Shown here: piece after piece, positions 22,948 through 30,364 of the stretch | Layout of the letters: the number at the start of each line of letters is the position of its first letter | How positions within the stretch are numbered: the first letter of the stretch is position 1 | NCBI GenBank assembly: GCA_964600225.1 | Contig: CAZRIT010000011.1 | Coordinates: forward strand, 1-38,386 | Direction: 5' to 3' | Origin: CAZRIT01 sp964600225 | GTDB taxonomy: Bacteria; Bacillota; Clostridia; Christensenellales; CAG-138 | Length of the DNA: 38,386 nucleotides | The notes under the pieces: generated by a model | What the model saw: the letters and a program-made list of their open reading frames with translations, nothing else | The model's database searches: none | Told to the model about the DNA's origin: nothing | Position numbers and translations under genes: made by a program

Positions 22948-23038
22948 GCTAAGGCGACGGTGGCTATTCCGACCGATGAGAACGCAGAACCCCGCCAATA
23001 CAGTACGTTTGTGCGGATGCGGCTCCCCTCGCCTTAGC
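22948..23038. repeat. Long-range 10-base inverted repeat between convergent genes
   Basis: GCTAAGGCGA (22948-22957) and TCGCCTTAGC (23029-23038) are exact complements 71 bases apart. The right arm contains the stop of the substrate-binding protein gene. It may close a large terminator-type loop. Confidence 0.35.
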
Positions 23039-24026
23039 CCATTGCCTCCAGCGCAAACGTATTGTCCACCAGCTCCGTAAACACGGGCCGCGCGGTCAAT
23101 TGCCCCGCGCTGTCGATGATATCCAGCAGGCGGTTGTAATCCTCCTCGTACATGACGGGCTCCGTTTTCCACGAGTCCGTCTTTTTGTAGCTTTCGGCCA
23201 CGATTTTCAGGCTGTCAACCGTGCTGTCGGGGAAAAACGGCTGCATGGCCAGGGCGATCTCCTCGTCGGTTGCGGTTTGAATCCAAAACTGCGCGCGGTA
23301 GATGGCCTTGAGGAAGCTGACGATAAACTGCGGATCGTCGGCAATCATTTGCTGGCTGACCAGATACGCCGTGTACGGCACGTTGCCCGACGACAGGCCC
23401 ACGTTGGCTACGATATGCCCCTTGCCCGCGTTTTGAAACTCCGTGGCCGTGGGCTCAAACAGGGTGACATACTCGCCCGTGCCGCCCTCGAACGCGCCGC
23501 CCATGAGGTTGAACTGGATGTTGTCGATCACCGTCACGTCCCTGCCGGGCGTCAGGCCGTGCTGCTTTAGCACATAGCAAAGCGTCATGATGGGCATGCC
23601 GCCCGCGCGCCCGCCGATGACGGTCTTGCCGCGCAGGTTCTCCCATGCAAAGTTCGGCTCGGCCAAGCGCCCGACCAGGAACGATCCGTCGCGCTTGGTG
23701 AGCTGGCCGATGATTTTGGGATAGTCCGCCTTGCCCTCGTTGTACACATACACGCCCGTTTCGGGGCCCGACAGGCAGATATCCGCCTCGCCCGACAGCA
23801 GCGCCGTCATGGCCTTGTCGGAGCCGCCCGCGGTGGTCAAATGCACATCCAGCCCCTCGTCGGCAAAGAAGCCTTGGGAGATGGCCACATACTGCGGCGC
23901 GTAAAAGACCGAGCGCGTCACCTCGCTCAGTTCCACCTTCCGCAGCGCGCCGCCGCTGTCCTTGCAGCCCGTCAGCGACAGGAACGCCGCCGATACGGCC
24001 AACAGCATGCTCAAGCATCGTTTCAT
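23034..24026 (-). CDS. ABC transporter substrate-binding lipoprotein (NMT1/THI5-like)
   Basis: 330 residues from ATG 24026, AGGAGG eight bases upstream. Signal peptide with a perfect lipobox LTGC, lipidated Cys21. The mature part has the NMT1/SsuA fold: FYAPQYVAISQGFFADEGLDVHL, then GGSDKAMTALLSGEADICLSGPE, then LRGKTVIGGRAGGMPIMTL. Family members bind sulfonates, nitrate, pyrimidine thiamin precursors or aromatic compounds outside the membrane for an ABC importer. No permease or ATPase gene is near, so it must work with components encoded elsewhere. The ligand cannot be deduced. Confidence 0.9.
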   Translation of the reverse strand: MKRCLSMLLAVSAAFLSLTGCKDSGGALRKVELSEVTRSVFYAPQYVAISQGFFADEGLDVHLTTAGGSDKAMTALLSGEADICLSGPETGVYVYNEGKADYPKIIGQLTKRDGSFLVGRLAEPNFAWENLRGKTVIGGRAGGMPIMTLCYVLKQHGLTPGRDVTVIDNIQFNLMGGAFEGGTGEYVTLFEPTATEFQNAGKGHIVANVGLSSGNVPYTAYLVSQQMIADDPQFIVSFLKAIYRAQFWIQTATDEEIALAMQPFFPDSTVDSLKIVAESYKKTDSWKTEPVMYEEDYNRLLDIIDSAGQLTARPVFTELVDNTFALEAMG

Positions 24027-24173
24027 TCCGTCATCCTCCTATTGATTGGTTTGGGCAAAGGGGGCAGGCTGCGCGCGCAGGGATGCGCCCATTGCTTGCT
24101 ACCCATACTATGAAGAAAGCCCGCAAAGCGTGCGCTCGGCATAGCAGCCGTGGTTGAAAAAGGAAAAATAGCT

Positions 24174-24201
24174 TTGATTGCTGCGCGATTTCCGTTATAA
24201 T
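24174..24201 (+). promoter_or_regulatory. Promoter of the ireB operon
   Basis: TTGATT at 24174-24179, a 16-base spacer and consensus TATAAT at 24196-24201. The gene follows at 24224 behind GGGAGG. Confidence 0.7.
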
Positions 24202-24223
24202 ATCCTTAAGGGAGGCGAACGCT

Positions 24224-24487
24224 ATGACGGATTCGACTTGGGAAACGCAGGAATTTGAGGTACAGCGGGAGAATCGCGCCGCGCGCGATACGCTGCTGAC
24301 CGTTTACGACGCCATGCGCGAGAAGGGCTACGATCCCGTCAACCAGATCGTAGGCTACCTGCTTTCCGGTGACCCGACCTATATCACCAGCCACAACAAT
24401 GCGCGCTACCTCATGTCCCGCATGGAGCGGGATGAGCTGATCGAGGAGCTGGTGCGCTTTTATGTACGCCACAGGGAGCGCGCATGA
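24224..24487 (+). CDS. ireB: IreB family regulatory phosphoprotein (UPF0297/YrzL)
   Basis: 87 residues, ATG 24224. Conserved features: Thr-containing N-terminus (Thr5, Thr8), VYDAMREKGYDPVNQIVGYLLSGDPTYITSHNNAR, the family core, and a Arg/Glu-rich end. In Enterococcus, IreB is phosphorylated on N-terminal Thr by the PASTA kinase IreK and influences cephalosporin resistance; elsewhere the role is less clear. It overlaps ruvX by four bases (ATGA), the standard Bacillota arrangement. Confidence 0.95.
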   Translation: MTDSTWETQEFEVQRENRAARDTLLTVYDAMREKGYDPVNQIVGYLLSGDPTYITSHNNARYLMSRMERDELIEELVRFYVRHRERA

Positions 24488-24915
24488 AGCGGATTTTGGC
24501 CTTTGACGTGGGGGAACGGCGCATCGGCATTGCCGTCAGCGACGCATTGGGCATCACCGCCCAGGGGCTGGAAACGTATGCCCGCACGGGAGATTTGGAA
24601 CGGGATGTGCAATACCTGCTGGAGGTAGCCGAGCGGTATCGGCCCGTACGGCTGGTGTTTGGCATGCCGCGCAACATGAACGGCAGCTACGGCCAACAGG
24701 CCGAGATCACGAGGGAATTTGCCGAGCAGGTGATCGGCCGCTGGGACGGCGAGTACGATTACTGCGACGAACGGTTGACCACCATGTCCGCCACCCGCGT
24801 ACTGCTGGAGGCGGATGTGCGCCGCAGCAAGCGCAAGCAGGTGGTAGACAAGCTGGCGGCGGTGCTGATACTGGAAAGCTATATGGAATCGCACCGCGAT
24901 ACGATGGAATCATAG
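24484..24915 (+). CDS. ruvX: RuvX/YqgF family RNase H-fold nuclease
   Basis: 143 residues, ATG 24484 overlapping the ireB stop. It has the RNase H-like acidic triad Asp8 (FDVGERRIG), Glu96 (CDERLTT) and Asp122 (VVDKLAAVLIL). YqgF processes the 5' end of 16S rRNA in Escherichia coli and was first proposed as a Holliday-junction resolvase. Cytoplasmic, single-domain, standard length. Part of ireB-ruvX-DUF1292. Confidence 0.95.
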   Translation: MKRILAFDVGERRIGIAVSDALGITAQGLETYARTGDLERDVQYLLEVAERYRPVRLVFGMPRNMNGSYGQQAEITREFAEQVIGRWDGEYDYCDERLTTMSATRVLLEADVRRSKRKQVVDKLAAVLILESYMESHRDTMES

Positions 24916-24925
24916 GAGAATAGAA

Positions 24926-25249
24926 ATGGAACAGGAGCAGGGCAACATCATTCAATTGCTGGATGAAAACAATCAGGCGGTCTCGTTCGACCTGTTGATG
25001 ACGTTTGATTACGAGGGCAGGCGCTACGCGGCGCTGCTGCCGATGGACAAGGTGGAGAACGTCGGCGACGACGAGGTGGTGCTGCTGGAGATTGTGAAGG
25101 AAGGCGGCGAGGAAGCGTACATATCCATCGACAACCCCGTTTTATTGAACGAGGTGTTCGATGTGTTCATGGAGCTGTTCGACGAGATGCTCGACGAAGA
25201 GGACGATTTGGACGAGCGTGCGGACGGAGAAACCGCGCCCGAACGGTAA
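24926..25249 (+). CDS. DUF1292 domain-containing protein (YrzB-like)
   Basis: 107 residues, ATG 24926 with AGGAGA eight bases upstream and ten bases after ruvX. The DUF1292 core is IIQLLDENNQAVSFDLLMTFDYEGRRYAALLP, followed by an EEVVLLEI-like strand (DDEVVLLEIV). The C-terminal 25 residues are very acidic (DEMLDEEDDLDE). Widespread in Bacillota beside ireB and ruvX. Function is unknown, though the conserved neighbourhood suggests a link to ribosome or cell-wall physiology. Confidence 0.92.
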   Translation: MEQEQGNIIQLLDENNQAVSFDLLMTFDYEGRRYAALLPMDKVENVGDDEVVLLEIVKEGGEEAYISIDNPVLLNEVFDVFMELFDEMLDEEDDLDERADGETAPER

Positions 25250-25277
25250 AAAGCGGCGAAAACAGCGCATATTTGTA

Positions 25278-25307
25278 TTGCATTACCGAATGGCGCTGTG
25301 CTATAAT
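25278..25307 (+). promoter_or_regulatory. Promoter of rpsB-tsf
   Basis: TTGCAT (25278-25283), an 18-base spacer and consensus TATAAT (25302-25307) with an extended TGC. A leader of about 100 bases follows, as expected for an S2 operon with translational feedback, though no known leader structure is recognised. Confidence 0.75.
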
Positions 25308-25412
25308 ACGCGAGGTATCACGCACTTTTGCGGATGATCGGGCTCGTGCCGCGCTGCGGTTCCCCGGTGAAGTGAAGCAAAAGGTGGAAAAAAACGAGGA
25401 GGTTTATTGAAC

Positions 25413-26156
25413 ATGTCCGTGATTTCCATGAAACAACTGTTGGAGGCCGGTGTACATTTCGGCCATCAGACCCGCCGTTGGAACCCCAAGATGAAGGAAT
25501 ACATCTATACCGAGCGCAACGGCATCTACATCATCGATCTGCAAAAAACGGTCAAAAAGATTGAGGAAGCGTACGCGTTTGTGCGCGATCTGTCGATGGA
25601 TAACAAGACCATCCTGTTTGTCGGCACCAAAAAGCAGGCGCAGGAATCCATCGAGCAGGAAGCCAAGCGCTGCGGCATGTACTATGTCAACCAGCGTTGG
25701 CTGGGCGGCATGCTCACCAACTTCAAGACCATCCAGCAGCGCATCACGCAGTTGAAGCGCATCGAGCAGATGGAGGTATCGGGCGATTTTGAATTGCTGC
25801 CCAAAAAGGAAGTCCTCCAGCTCAAGCATGAGCAGGAGAAGCTGGAAAAGAACCTCGGCGGCATCAAGGAAATGAAGCGGCTGCCCGGCGCATTGTTTGT
25901 GGTGGACCCCCGCAAGGAGCACATCGCCATCGCCGAGGCGCGCACGCTGCACATCCCCATCGTCGCCATCATCGATACCAACTGCGATCCCGACGAAGTG
26001 GATTATCCCATCCCCGGCAACGACGACGCCATCCGCGCCGTCAAGCTCATCGCCGCCAAGATTGCCGACGCCATCATCGAAGGCAAGCAGGGCGAGCAGA
26101 TGGAGCCCGAGGAAGTGCCCGCAGCCGAGCAGGAGCCGGCCGCGGCAGCCGAATAA
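25413..26156 (+). CDS. rpsB: 30S ribosomal protein S2
   Basis: 247 residues. ATG 25413 gives the canonical N-terminus MSVISMKQLLEAGVHFGHQT. The GAGGAGG lies 11-12 bases upstream, and a TTG at 25407 with a tighter spacing also exists, but homologues begin at the ATG. Signature segments RRWNPKMKEYIY, QRWLGGMLTNF and PIVAIIDTNCDPDEVDYPIPGNDDAI are all present. The tail is acidic and Ala/Pro-rich. S2 binds the 30S head/body junction. It forms an operon with tsf. Confidence 0.99.
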   Translation: MSVISMKQLLEAGVHFGHQTRRWNPKMKEYIYTERNGIYIIDLQKTVKKIEEAYAFVRDLSMDNKTILFVGTKKQAQESIEQEAKRCGMYYVNQRWLGGMLTNFKTIQQRITQLKRIEQMEVSGDFELLPKKEVLQLKHEQEKLEKNLGGIKEMKRLPGALFVVDPRKEHIAIAEARTLHIPIVAIIDTNCDPDEVDYPIPGNDDAIRAVKLIAAKIADAIIEGKQGEQMEPEEVPAAEQEPAAAAE

Positions 26157-26177
26157 TTGAAAACGGAGGAAGATACA

Positions 26178-27077
26178 ATGGCATTTACCGCTAAGGATGT
26201 TATGAGCTTGCGCGAACTGACGGGCGCGGGCATGATGGATTGCAAAAAGGCGCTGACCGAGTGCGAAGGCGACATGGAGAAGGCCAAGGACTTTCTGCGT
26301 GAAAAGGGCCTGGCGGCAGCCGCCAAGAAGGCCGGCCGCATCGCCGCGGAGGGCATTGTGGGCTCGTTTGTGACGGCCGACTACGGCGTGCTCGTTGAGG
26401 TCAACTGCGAGACGGATTTCGTTGCCAAAACCGATAACTTCAAAGCCCTCGTGGACGCGGTTGCGTTGCAGGTCGGCAAGGCCAAGCCCGCCACCGTGGA
26501 GGAGCTGCTCGAGCAGGACTTCGTGGAGGAGCCCGGCAAGAAGTTCAGCATGCTCATCAACGAGGCCGTCGCCAAGATCGGCGAAAAGATCAGCATCCGC
26601 CGCTTTGAGCGCTACGAAGGCGCAGTGGATAGCTACATCCACATGGGCGGCAAGATCGGCGTACTGGTGGAGACCGACGTTGCGCCCGCAACGGACGCCG
26701 CGCGCGAGGCCGTGCACAGCGTTGCGCTGCAGATTGCCGCAGCCAAGCCGCTGTATGTGCATAAGGACGAGGTGCCCGCATCCGAGATTGCGCACGAGAA
26801 GGAAATTCTCATTGCGCAGGCCAAGAATGAGGAAAAGCCCAAGCCCGACGCCATCATCGAGCGCATGGTCAACGGCCGCATCGAAAAGTACTTCAAGGAA
26901 GTGTGCCTGCTGGAGCAGCCGTACGTCAAGGATCCCGACATCACCGTTGCCAAGATGCTGGGCGCCTGCGGCGAAAAGCTCAACATCGTGCGGTTTGCCC
27001 GCTACGAGATGGGCGAGGGGCTGCAAAAGCGCGAGGATAACTTTGCCGAAGAAGTCATGGGGCAGATGAAGAAATAA
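26178..27077 (+). CDS. tsf: Elongation factor Ts
   Basis: 299 residues from ATG 26178, GGAGGA eight bases upstream; the frame upstream is non-homologous. The N-terminal UBA-like domain contains LRELTGAGMMDCKKAL, and the dimerisation/EF-Tu-contact region has VEVNCETDFVAKTDNF. It catalyses GDP release from EF-Tu. It follows rpsB by 21 bases and ends ten bases before a strong terminator, so rpsB-tsf is a unit. Confidence 0.99.
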   Translation: MAFTAKDVMSLRELTGAGMMDCKKALTECEGDMEKAKDFLREKGLAAAAKKAGRIAAEGIVGSFVTADYGVLVEVNCETDFVAKTDNFKALVDAVALQVGKAKPATVEELLEQDFVEEPGKKFSMLINEAVAKIGEKISIRRFERYEGAVDSYIHMGGKIGVLVETDVAPATDAAREAVHSVALQIAAAKPLYVHKDEVPASEIAHEKEILIAQAKNEEKPKPDAIIERMVNGRIEKYFKEVCLLEQPYVKDPDITVAKMLGACGEKLNIVRFARYEMGEGLQKREDNFAEEVMGQMKK

Positions 27078-27086
27078 CGACCGAAC

Positions 27087-27116
27087 AAAAGGAACACGGC
27101 GTCGTGTTCCTTTTTT
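27087..27116 (+). terminator. Intrinsic terminator of rpsB-tsf
   Basis: AAAAGGAACACG (27087-27098) pairs perfectly with 27103-27114 around GCGT, followed by six T in total. The best terminator in the window. Confidence 0.92.
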
Positions 27117-27144
27117 GCATGGTGTGATGCGGCTGGGCGTACGC

Positions 27145-27158
27145 ATCCAAGCTTGGAT
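27145..27158. promoter_or_regulatory. Perfect 14-base palindrome upstream of pyrH
   Basis: ATCCAAGCTTGGAT lies 31-44 bases before the pyrH ATG. It could be an operator or a leader hairpin; no promoter boxes are clear next to it. Confidence 0.3.
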
Positions 27159-27188
27159 TTGTATGCCTTGCCGTGGAAAGGGGAACAC

Positions 27189-27878
27189 ATGTTGTACAAA
27201 CGCGTATTGCTCAAAATCAGCGGGGAGGCGCTTTCCTCCGCGCAGACGCCGCTGTGCGCCGAGACCATCGGGCGCACGGCCAAGATGCTGTCCGAGCTAA
27301 ACCGCCGCGGCGTCGAGCTGGGCGTTGTGGTGGGCGGCGGGAACATCCTGCGCGGCCGCAGCGCGGGCAATATGGAACGCAACCGCGCCGACCACATGGG
27401 CATGCTGTCCACCGCCATCAACGCGCTTGCCATACAGGATGCTTTGGAACGCCTCGGCGCCCCCTGCACGGTGCTGTCGGCCGTGGAGATGACCAGGTTT
27501 TGCGATACGTTCACGTCCCGCGGCGCAAAAGCGGCCCTGTCGGAGGGCAAGGTTGTGGTGTTTGCGTGCGGCTCGGGCAGCCCGTTTTTCTCCACGGATA
27601 CGGCGGCGGCGCTGCGCGCGGCGGAGATTGGCGCGGACGTGCTGCTGCTGGCCAAGAACGTGGACGCCGTCTATTCCGACGATCCCAAGGTGAACCCGAG
27701 CGCCGAGCGCTATGCGTATCTGACCTACGATCAGGTGGTGACCCGGAACCTGCGCGCCACCGACCTGACGGCCATTACGCTCTGCAAGGAGCAGGGGATT
27801 CCGATCCATGTGTTCGCGCTGGATCGGATGCTGGAGGTGTTCGATACCGAGGGCATCGGCACCCGCATCGGCAAATGA
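27189..27878 (+). CDS. pyrH: UMP kinase
   Basis: 229 residues from ATG 27189, with AAAGGGG five bases upstream; an earlier in-frame ATG at 27153 adds atypical residues. Amino-acid-kinase fold: N-terminal LLKISGEAL with Lys9, nucleotide loop VVVGGGNILRGR, catalytic/UMP region ADHMGMLSTAINALAI, and KNVDAVYSDDP. It phosphorylates UMP to UDP for pyrimidine synthesis and is the essential bacterial hexameric type, GTP-activated. It lies between the tsf terminator and frr. Confidence 0.98.
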   Translation: MLYKRVLLKISGEALSSAQTPLCAETIGRTAKMLSELNRRGVELGVVVGGGNILRGRSAGNMERNRADHMGMLSTAINALAIQDALERLGAPCTVLSAVEMTRFCDTFTSRGAKAALSEGKVVVFACGSGSPFFSTDTAAALRAAEIGADVLLLAKNVDAVYSDDPKVNPSAERYAYLTYDQVVTRNLRATDLTAITLCKEQGIPIHVFALDRMLEVFDTEGIGTRIGK

Positions 27879-27887
27879 CGATTGTGC

Positions 27888-27917
27888 TTGTATATGCCAT
27901 GGCGTTTATAGTAGAAT
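27888..27917 (+). promoter_or_regulatory. Possible promoter of frr
   Basis: TTGTAT (27888-27893), an 18-base spacer and TAGAAT (27912-27917), 24 bases upstream of frr. An alternative pair is TTGTGC (27882-27887) with TTTATA (27905-27910). Confidence 0.45.
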
Positions 27918-27941
27918 AAAGTCACGAAGGAGGCTGGACCT

Positions 27942-28499
27942 ATGCCGCAAGATATCATCGATTTGACCAAGGAACGCATGAATAAGACCATCGCTGTGCT
28001 CAACAGCGAGCTTGGCGGGCTGCGCGCGGGGCGCGCCAATCCGCAACTGGTGGAGCGTCTGTCGGCCGATTATTACGGCACGCCCACGCCCATCAGCCAG
28101 CTTGGCAACATCTCCACGCCCGAGCCGCGGATGCTGGTGATCTCCGTGTGGGACAACAAGGCCATTCCCGCCATTGAAAAGGCGATTCAAAAGTCCGATC
28201 TGGGCATCAACCCCGCCAACGACGGCAAGGTCATCCGCCTGATGTTCCCCGAACTGACGGAGGAACGCAGGAAGGACCTGGTCAAGGTCGTGCGCAAAAA
28301 GGGCGAAGAAGCCAAGGTGGCCATCCGCGCCATCCGCCGCGACAGCATCGAGCAGATCAAAAAGGACAAGAAGGAAAACCTCCTGACCGAGGACGACCAG
28401 AAAAAGCTGGAGGAGCGCGCGCAAAAGCTGACGGACGACATGATTAAGCAGATCGACGGCGTCCTCTCCGCCAAGGAAAAGGAGATCCTCACGGTTTGA
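27942..28499 (+). CDS. frr: Ribosome recycling factor
   Basis: 185 residues, ATG 27942, AAGGAGG seven bases upstream. Full-length RRF: three-helix-bundle start MNKTIAVLNSELGGLRAGRANPQLVERL, then domain II (YYGTPTPISQLGNISTPEPRML), then KVIRLMFPELTEERRKDLVKVV and a C-terminal helix. With EF-G it splits post-termination ribosomes. The stop overlaps a TTG start of the next micro-ORF (TTGA). Confidence 0.99.
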   Translation: MPQDIIDLTKERMNKTIAVLNSELGGLRAGRANPQLVERLSADYYGTPTPISQLGNISTPEPRMLVISVWDNKAIPAIEKAIQKSDLGINPANDGKVIRLMFPELTEERRKDLVKVVRKKGEEAKVAIRAIRRDSIEQIKKDKKENLLTEDDQKKLEERAQKLTDDMIKQIDGVLSAKEKEILTV

Positions 28500-28693
28500 T
28501 CAGCGTCGCGGGGCTGCCGCCCGATGTGGCGGCCGAACGGTTGACAAGGGAGGGGTGCCGCGTGCAGCTATGCGAGGCGCGCTCCCGCAAGGGCGTCGAG
28601 GGCGACGATGTGCGCGTCATACGGCAAACGCAGCTTGACGAAAACGAAGTCCTTTTGACCTACGCAACCTTTATCACAAAGCCGCAGGCGTAA
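28496..28693 (+). CDS. Small PASTA-like protein coupled to frr
   Basis: 65 residues from TTG 28496, overlapping the frr stop by four bases (TTGA). Codon choice and the tight coupling suggest a real gene. I do not recognise an assigned family, but the pattern GLPPDVAAERLTREGCRVQL followed by a VRVIRQ and a VLLTYATF strand resembles one PASTA repeat (G-x5-A-x3-L-x3-G, then V-I-x-Q, then V-x-L-T). No signal or membrane segment is present, so unlike typical PASTA domains it would be cytoplasmic. It may be a conserved clade-specific accessory of translation or of the kinase pathway. Confidence 0.65.
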   Translation: MISVAGLPPDVAAERLTREGCRVQLCEARSRKGVEGDDVRVIRQTQLDENEVLLTYATFITKPQA

Positions 28694-28703
28694 CGGAATC
28701 CTG

Positions 28704-28740
28704 TTGAGATGCGAAGCCATCGCGCTTTTGCATCTCAATT
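28704..28740 (+). terminator. Weak hairpin upstream of uppS
   Basis: TTGAGATGC (28704-28712) and GCATCTCAA (28730-28738), nine perfect pairs with a 17-base loop, followed by TTGTT. It may partly separate frr from uppS, or act as a leader element. Confidence 0.4.
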
Positions 28741-28789
28741 GTTCATTATCATTTTGAAGCGATGCGTATGCTGCACGGGGATGGAAGAT

Positions 28790-29542
28790 ATGGCAAAGTA
28801 TACCGAAACGGAACTGGAATCGATGGGATTAAAGCCACAGGCGCTGCCCGGGCATGTGGCAATCATTATGGATGGCAACGGCCGCTGGGCCAACCGCCGC
28901 GGGCTGCCGCGCGCCATGGGACACCGCGCGGGCACGGAGCGGCTCAGGGAGATCATCCGCTTTTCGTCCGATATCGGCATCCGCGCGCTGACGCTGTACG
29001 CCTTCTCCACCGAAAACTGGAAGCGCCCGCAGGACGAGGTGGGCGTATTGATGAACCTTTTGATCGAGTATTTTACGCGGGAAATCGACGAAATGCACCG
29101 TAACGGCGTGCGCATCCGCGCGCTGGGCGATATCTCGCAGTTTCCCGACAGGGTGCGTCAGGCCATCGAGGCTGCCGAGGACCGCACGCGTGAAAACGAC
29201 GGGTTGCAGCTAAGCATTGCGCTCAACTACGGCAGCCGCGCAGAGCTTTTACGCGCGGCCAATCTGGCGCATCGGGCCGCCATGGCCAACGGCGAGGAGG
29301 AGATTTCCCAAGCGCTGCTGGAATCGTTTTTGTACACTGCGGGACTGCCCGAATTGGATTTGATGATTCGCACCAGCGGCGAGGAGCGCTTGAGCAACTT
29401 CCTTTTGTATCAGGCCTCGTACGCGGAGCTGCTGTTTACGGAGGATTTCTGGCCCGACTTTACGGTGGATCGATATATCGAGGCGCTGCGGTCGTATGAA
29501 AACCGCACGCGCCGCTACGGCGGATTGGGGGAGCAGGCATGA
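28790..29542 (+). CDS. uppS: Isoprenyl transferase (undecaprenyl diphosphate synthase)
   Basis: 250 residues from ATG 28790, with GGGG nine bases upstream; ATG 28781 is also possible, and upstream codons to 28709 are unlikely. cis-Prenyltransferase motifs: HVAIIMDGNGRWANRRGLPR with catalytic Asp28, LYAFSTENWKRP, and IRTSGEERLSNFLLYQASYAEL. It adds isopentenyl units in cis to farnesyl diphosphate, giving the C55 lipid carrier precursor for peptidoglycan. It overlaps cdsA by four bases (ATGA). Confidence 0.97.
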   Translation: MAKYTETELESMGLKPQALPGHVAIIMDGNGRWANRRGLPRAMGHRAGTERLREIIRFSSDIGIRALTLYAFSTENWKRPQDEVGVLMNLLIEYFTREIDEMHRNGVRIRALGDISQFPDRVRQAIEAAEDRTRENDGLQLSIALNYGSRAELLRAANLAHRAAMANGEEEISQALLESFLYTAGLPELDLMIRTSGEERLSNFLLYQASYAELLFTEDFWPDFTVDRYIEALRSYENRTRRYGGLGEQA

Positions 29543-30354
29543 AGACGCGCATCGTTGTGGGCGTGGTGCTGTTTAGCGTACTGGTTGCGGCGCTGTGGTT
29601 TGGCGGATTGGCGATGCTGATATTGCTGGCGCTGTTTGCGCTGATTGCGGTGTACGAAATGGGCGTGGCCTTCCAAAGCCGCGGCAACAAGCCGATATTG
29701 GCGCCTGCGTATGTGTTTGCGGCGGCGTTCGGGTTTGTATTCTACTATTTCGATATCCTTTCGCTTGTGACGCTGTACATGTCGTCGCTGATTGCGACGA
29801 TGGTGATCTCGCTGTTTACGCCAAAGCGCACGATGGCGGATGTGATGGCGGGCATGTTCGTGCATGTGTACCCGCTGCTGTTTTTGATGTGCTGCGTGCT
29901 GGTGTACTTCGGCTTTGCGCGGCCTGTTGCGATGACGGCCGCGTGCATGGCCATGGTTGCGCCCGAGGTGAGCGATACGTTTGCGTACTTTGGCGGCACA
30001 TGGTTCGGCAAGCGCAAGCTCTGCCCGCGCATCAGCCCCAAAAAGACGGTGGCGGGCTCGGTTGCGGCGCTGCTGGGCGGCATGGTGTTCGGCGCCATCA
30101 TCTATTTTGCGCAGGGCCTTTGGGACGGGATGGTGCACCTGACGGTGCTGCTGGCCGTGGGACTGCTGTGCGGCGTGTTTTCGCAGTTTGGCGATTTGTT
30201 TGCGTCCACCATCAAGCGCTGGGCGGGCATCAAGGATTTTTCCAGCATTTTTCCCGGGCACGGCGGCATCATGGACCGCATCGACAGCATCCTTTTGTGC
30301 GCGCCGCCGGTGCTATTCGTCTTTTCCGTACTGACAAAGCTGGGGGTATACTGA
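29539..30354 (+). CDS. cdsA: Phosphatidate cytidylyltransferase
   Basis: 271 residues, ATG 29539 overlapping the uppS stop. About seven to eight membrane segments and the CTP-transferase signature near the C-terminus: GDLFASTIKRWAGIKDFSS followed by PGHGGIMDRIDS, with conserved Asp residues for metal-CTP. It makes CDP-diacylglycerol, the precursor of phosphatidylglycerol and, via the cls product, cardiolipin. Standard position between uppS and dxr. Confidence 0.97.
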   Translation: MKTRIVVGVVLFSVLVAALWFGGLAMLILLALFALIAVYEMGVAFQSRGNKPILAPAYVFAAAFGFVFYYFDILSLVTLYMSSLIATMVISLFTPKRTMADVMAGMFVHVYPLLFLMCCVLVYFGFARPVAMTAACMAMVAPEVSDTFAYFGGTWFGKRKLCPRISPKKTVAGSVAALLGGMVFGAIIYFAQGLWDGMVHLTVLLAVGLLCGVFSQFGDLFASTIKRWAGIKDFSSIFPGHGGIMDRIDSILLCAPPVLFVFSVLTKLGVY

Positions 30355-30364
30355 CATAGGCGGC

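Noticed and set aside
25407..25412. TTG 25407 as start of rpsB
   Set aside because: Spacing to GAGGAGG is good, but S2 proteins begin at the ATG two codons later.
25404..27188. 594-residue open frame on the minus strand
   Set aside because: Exact antisense of rpsB and tsf, which are unmistakable; Leu/His-rich shadow.
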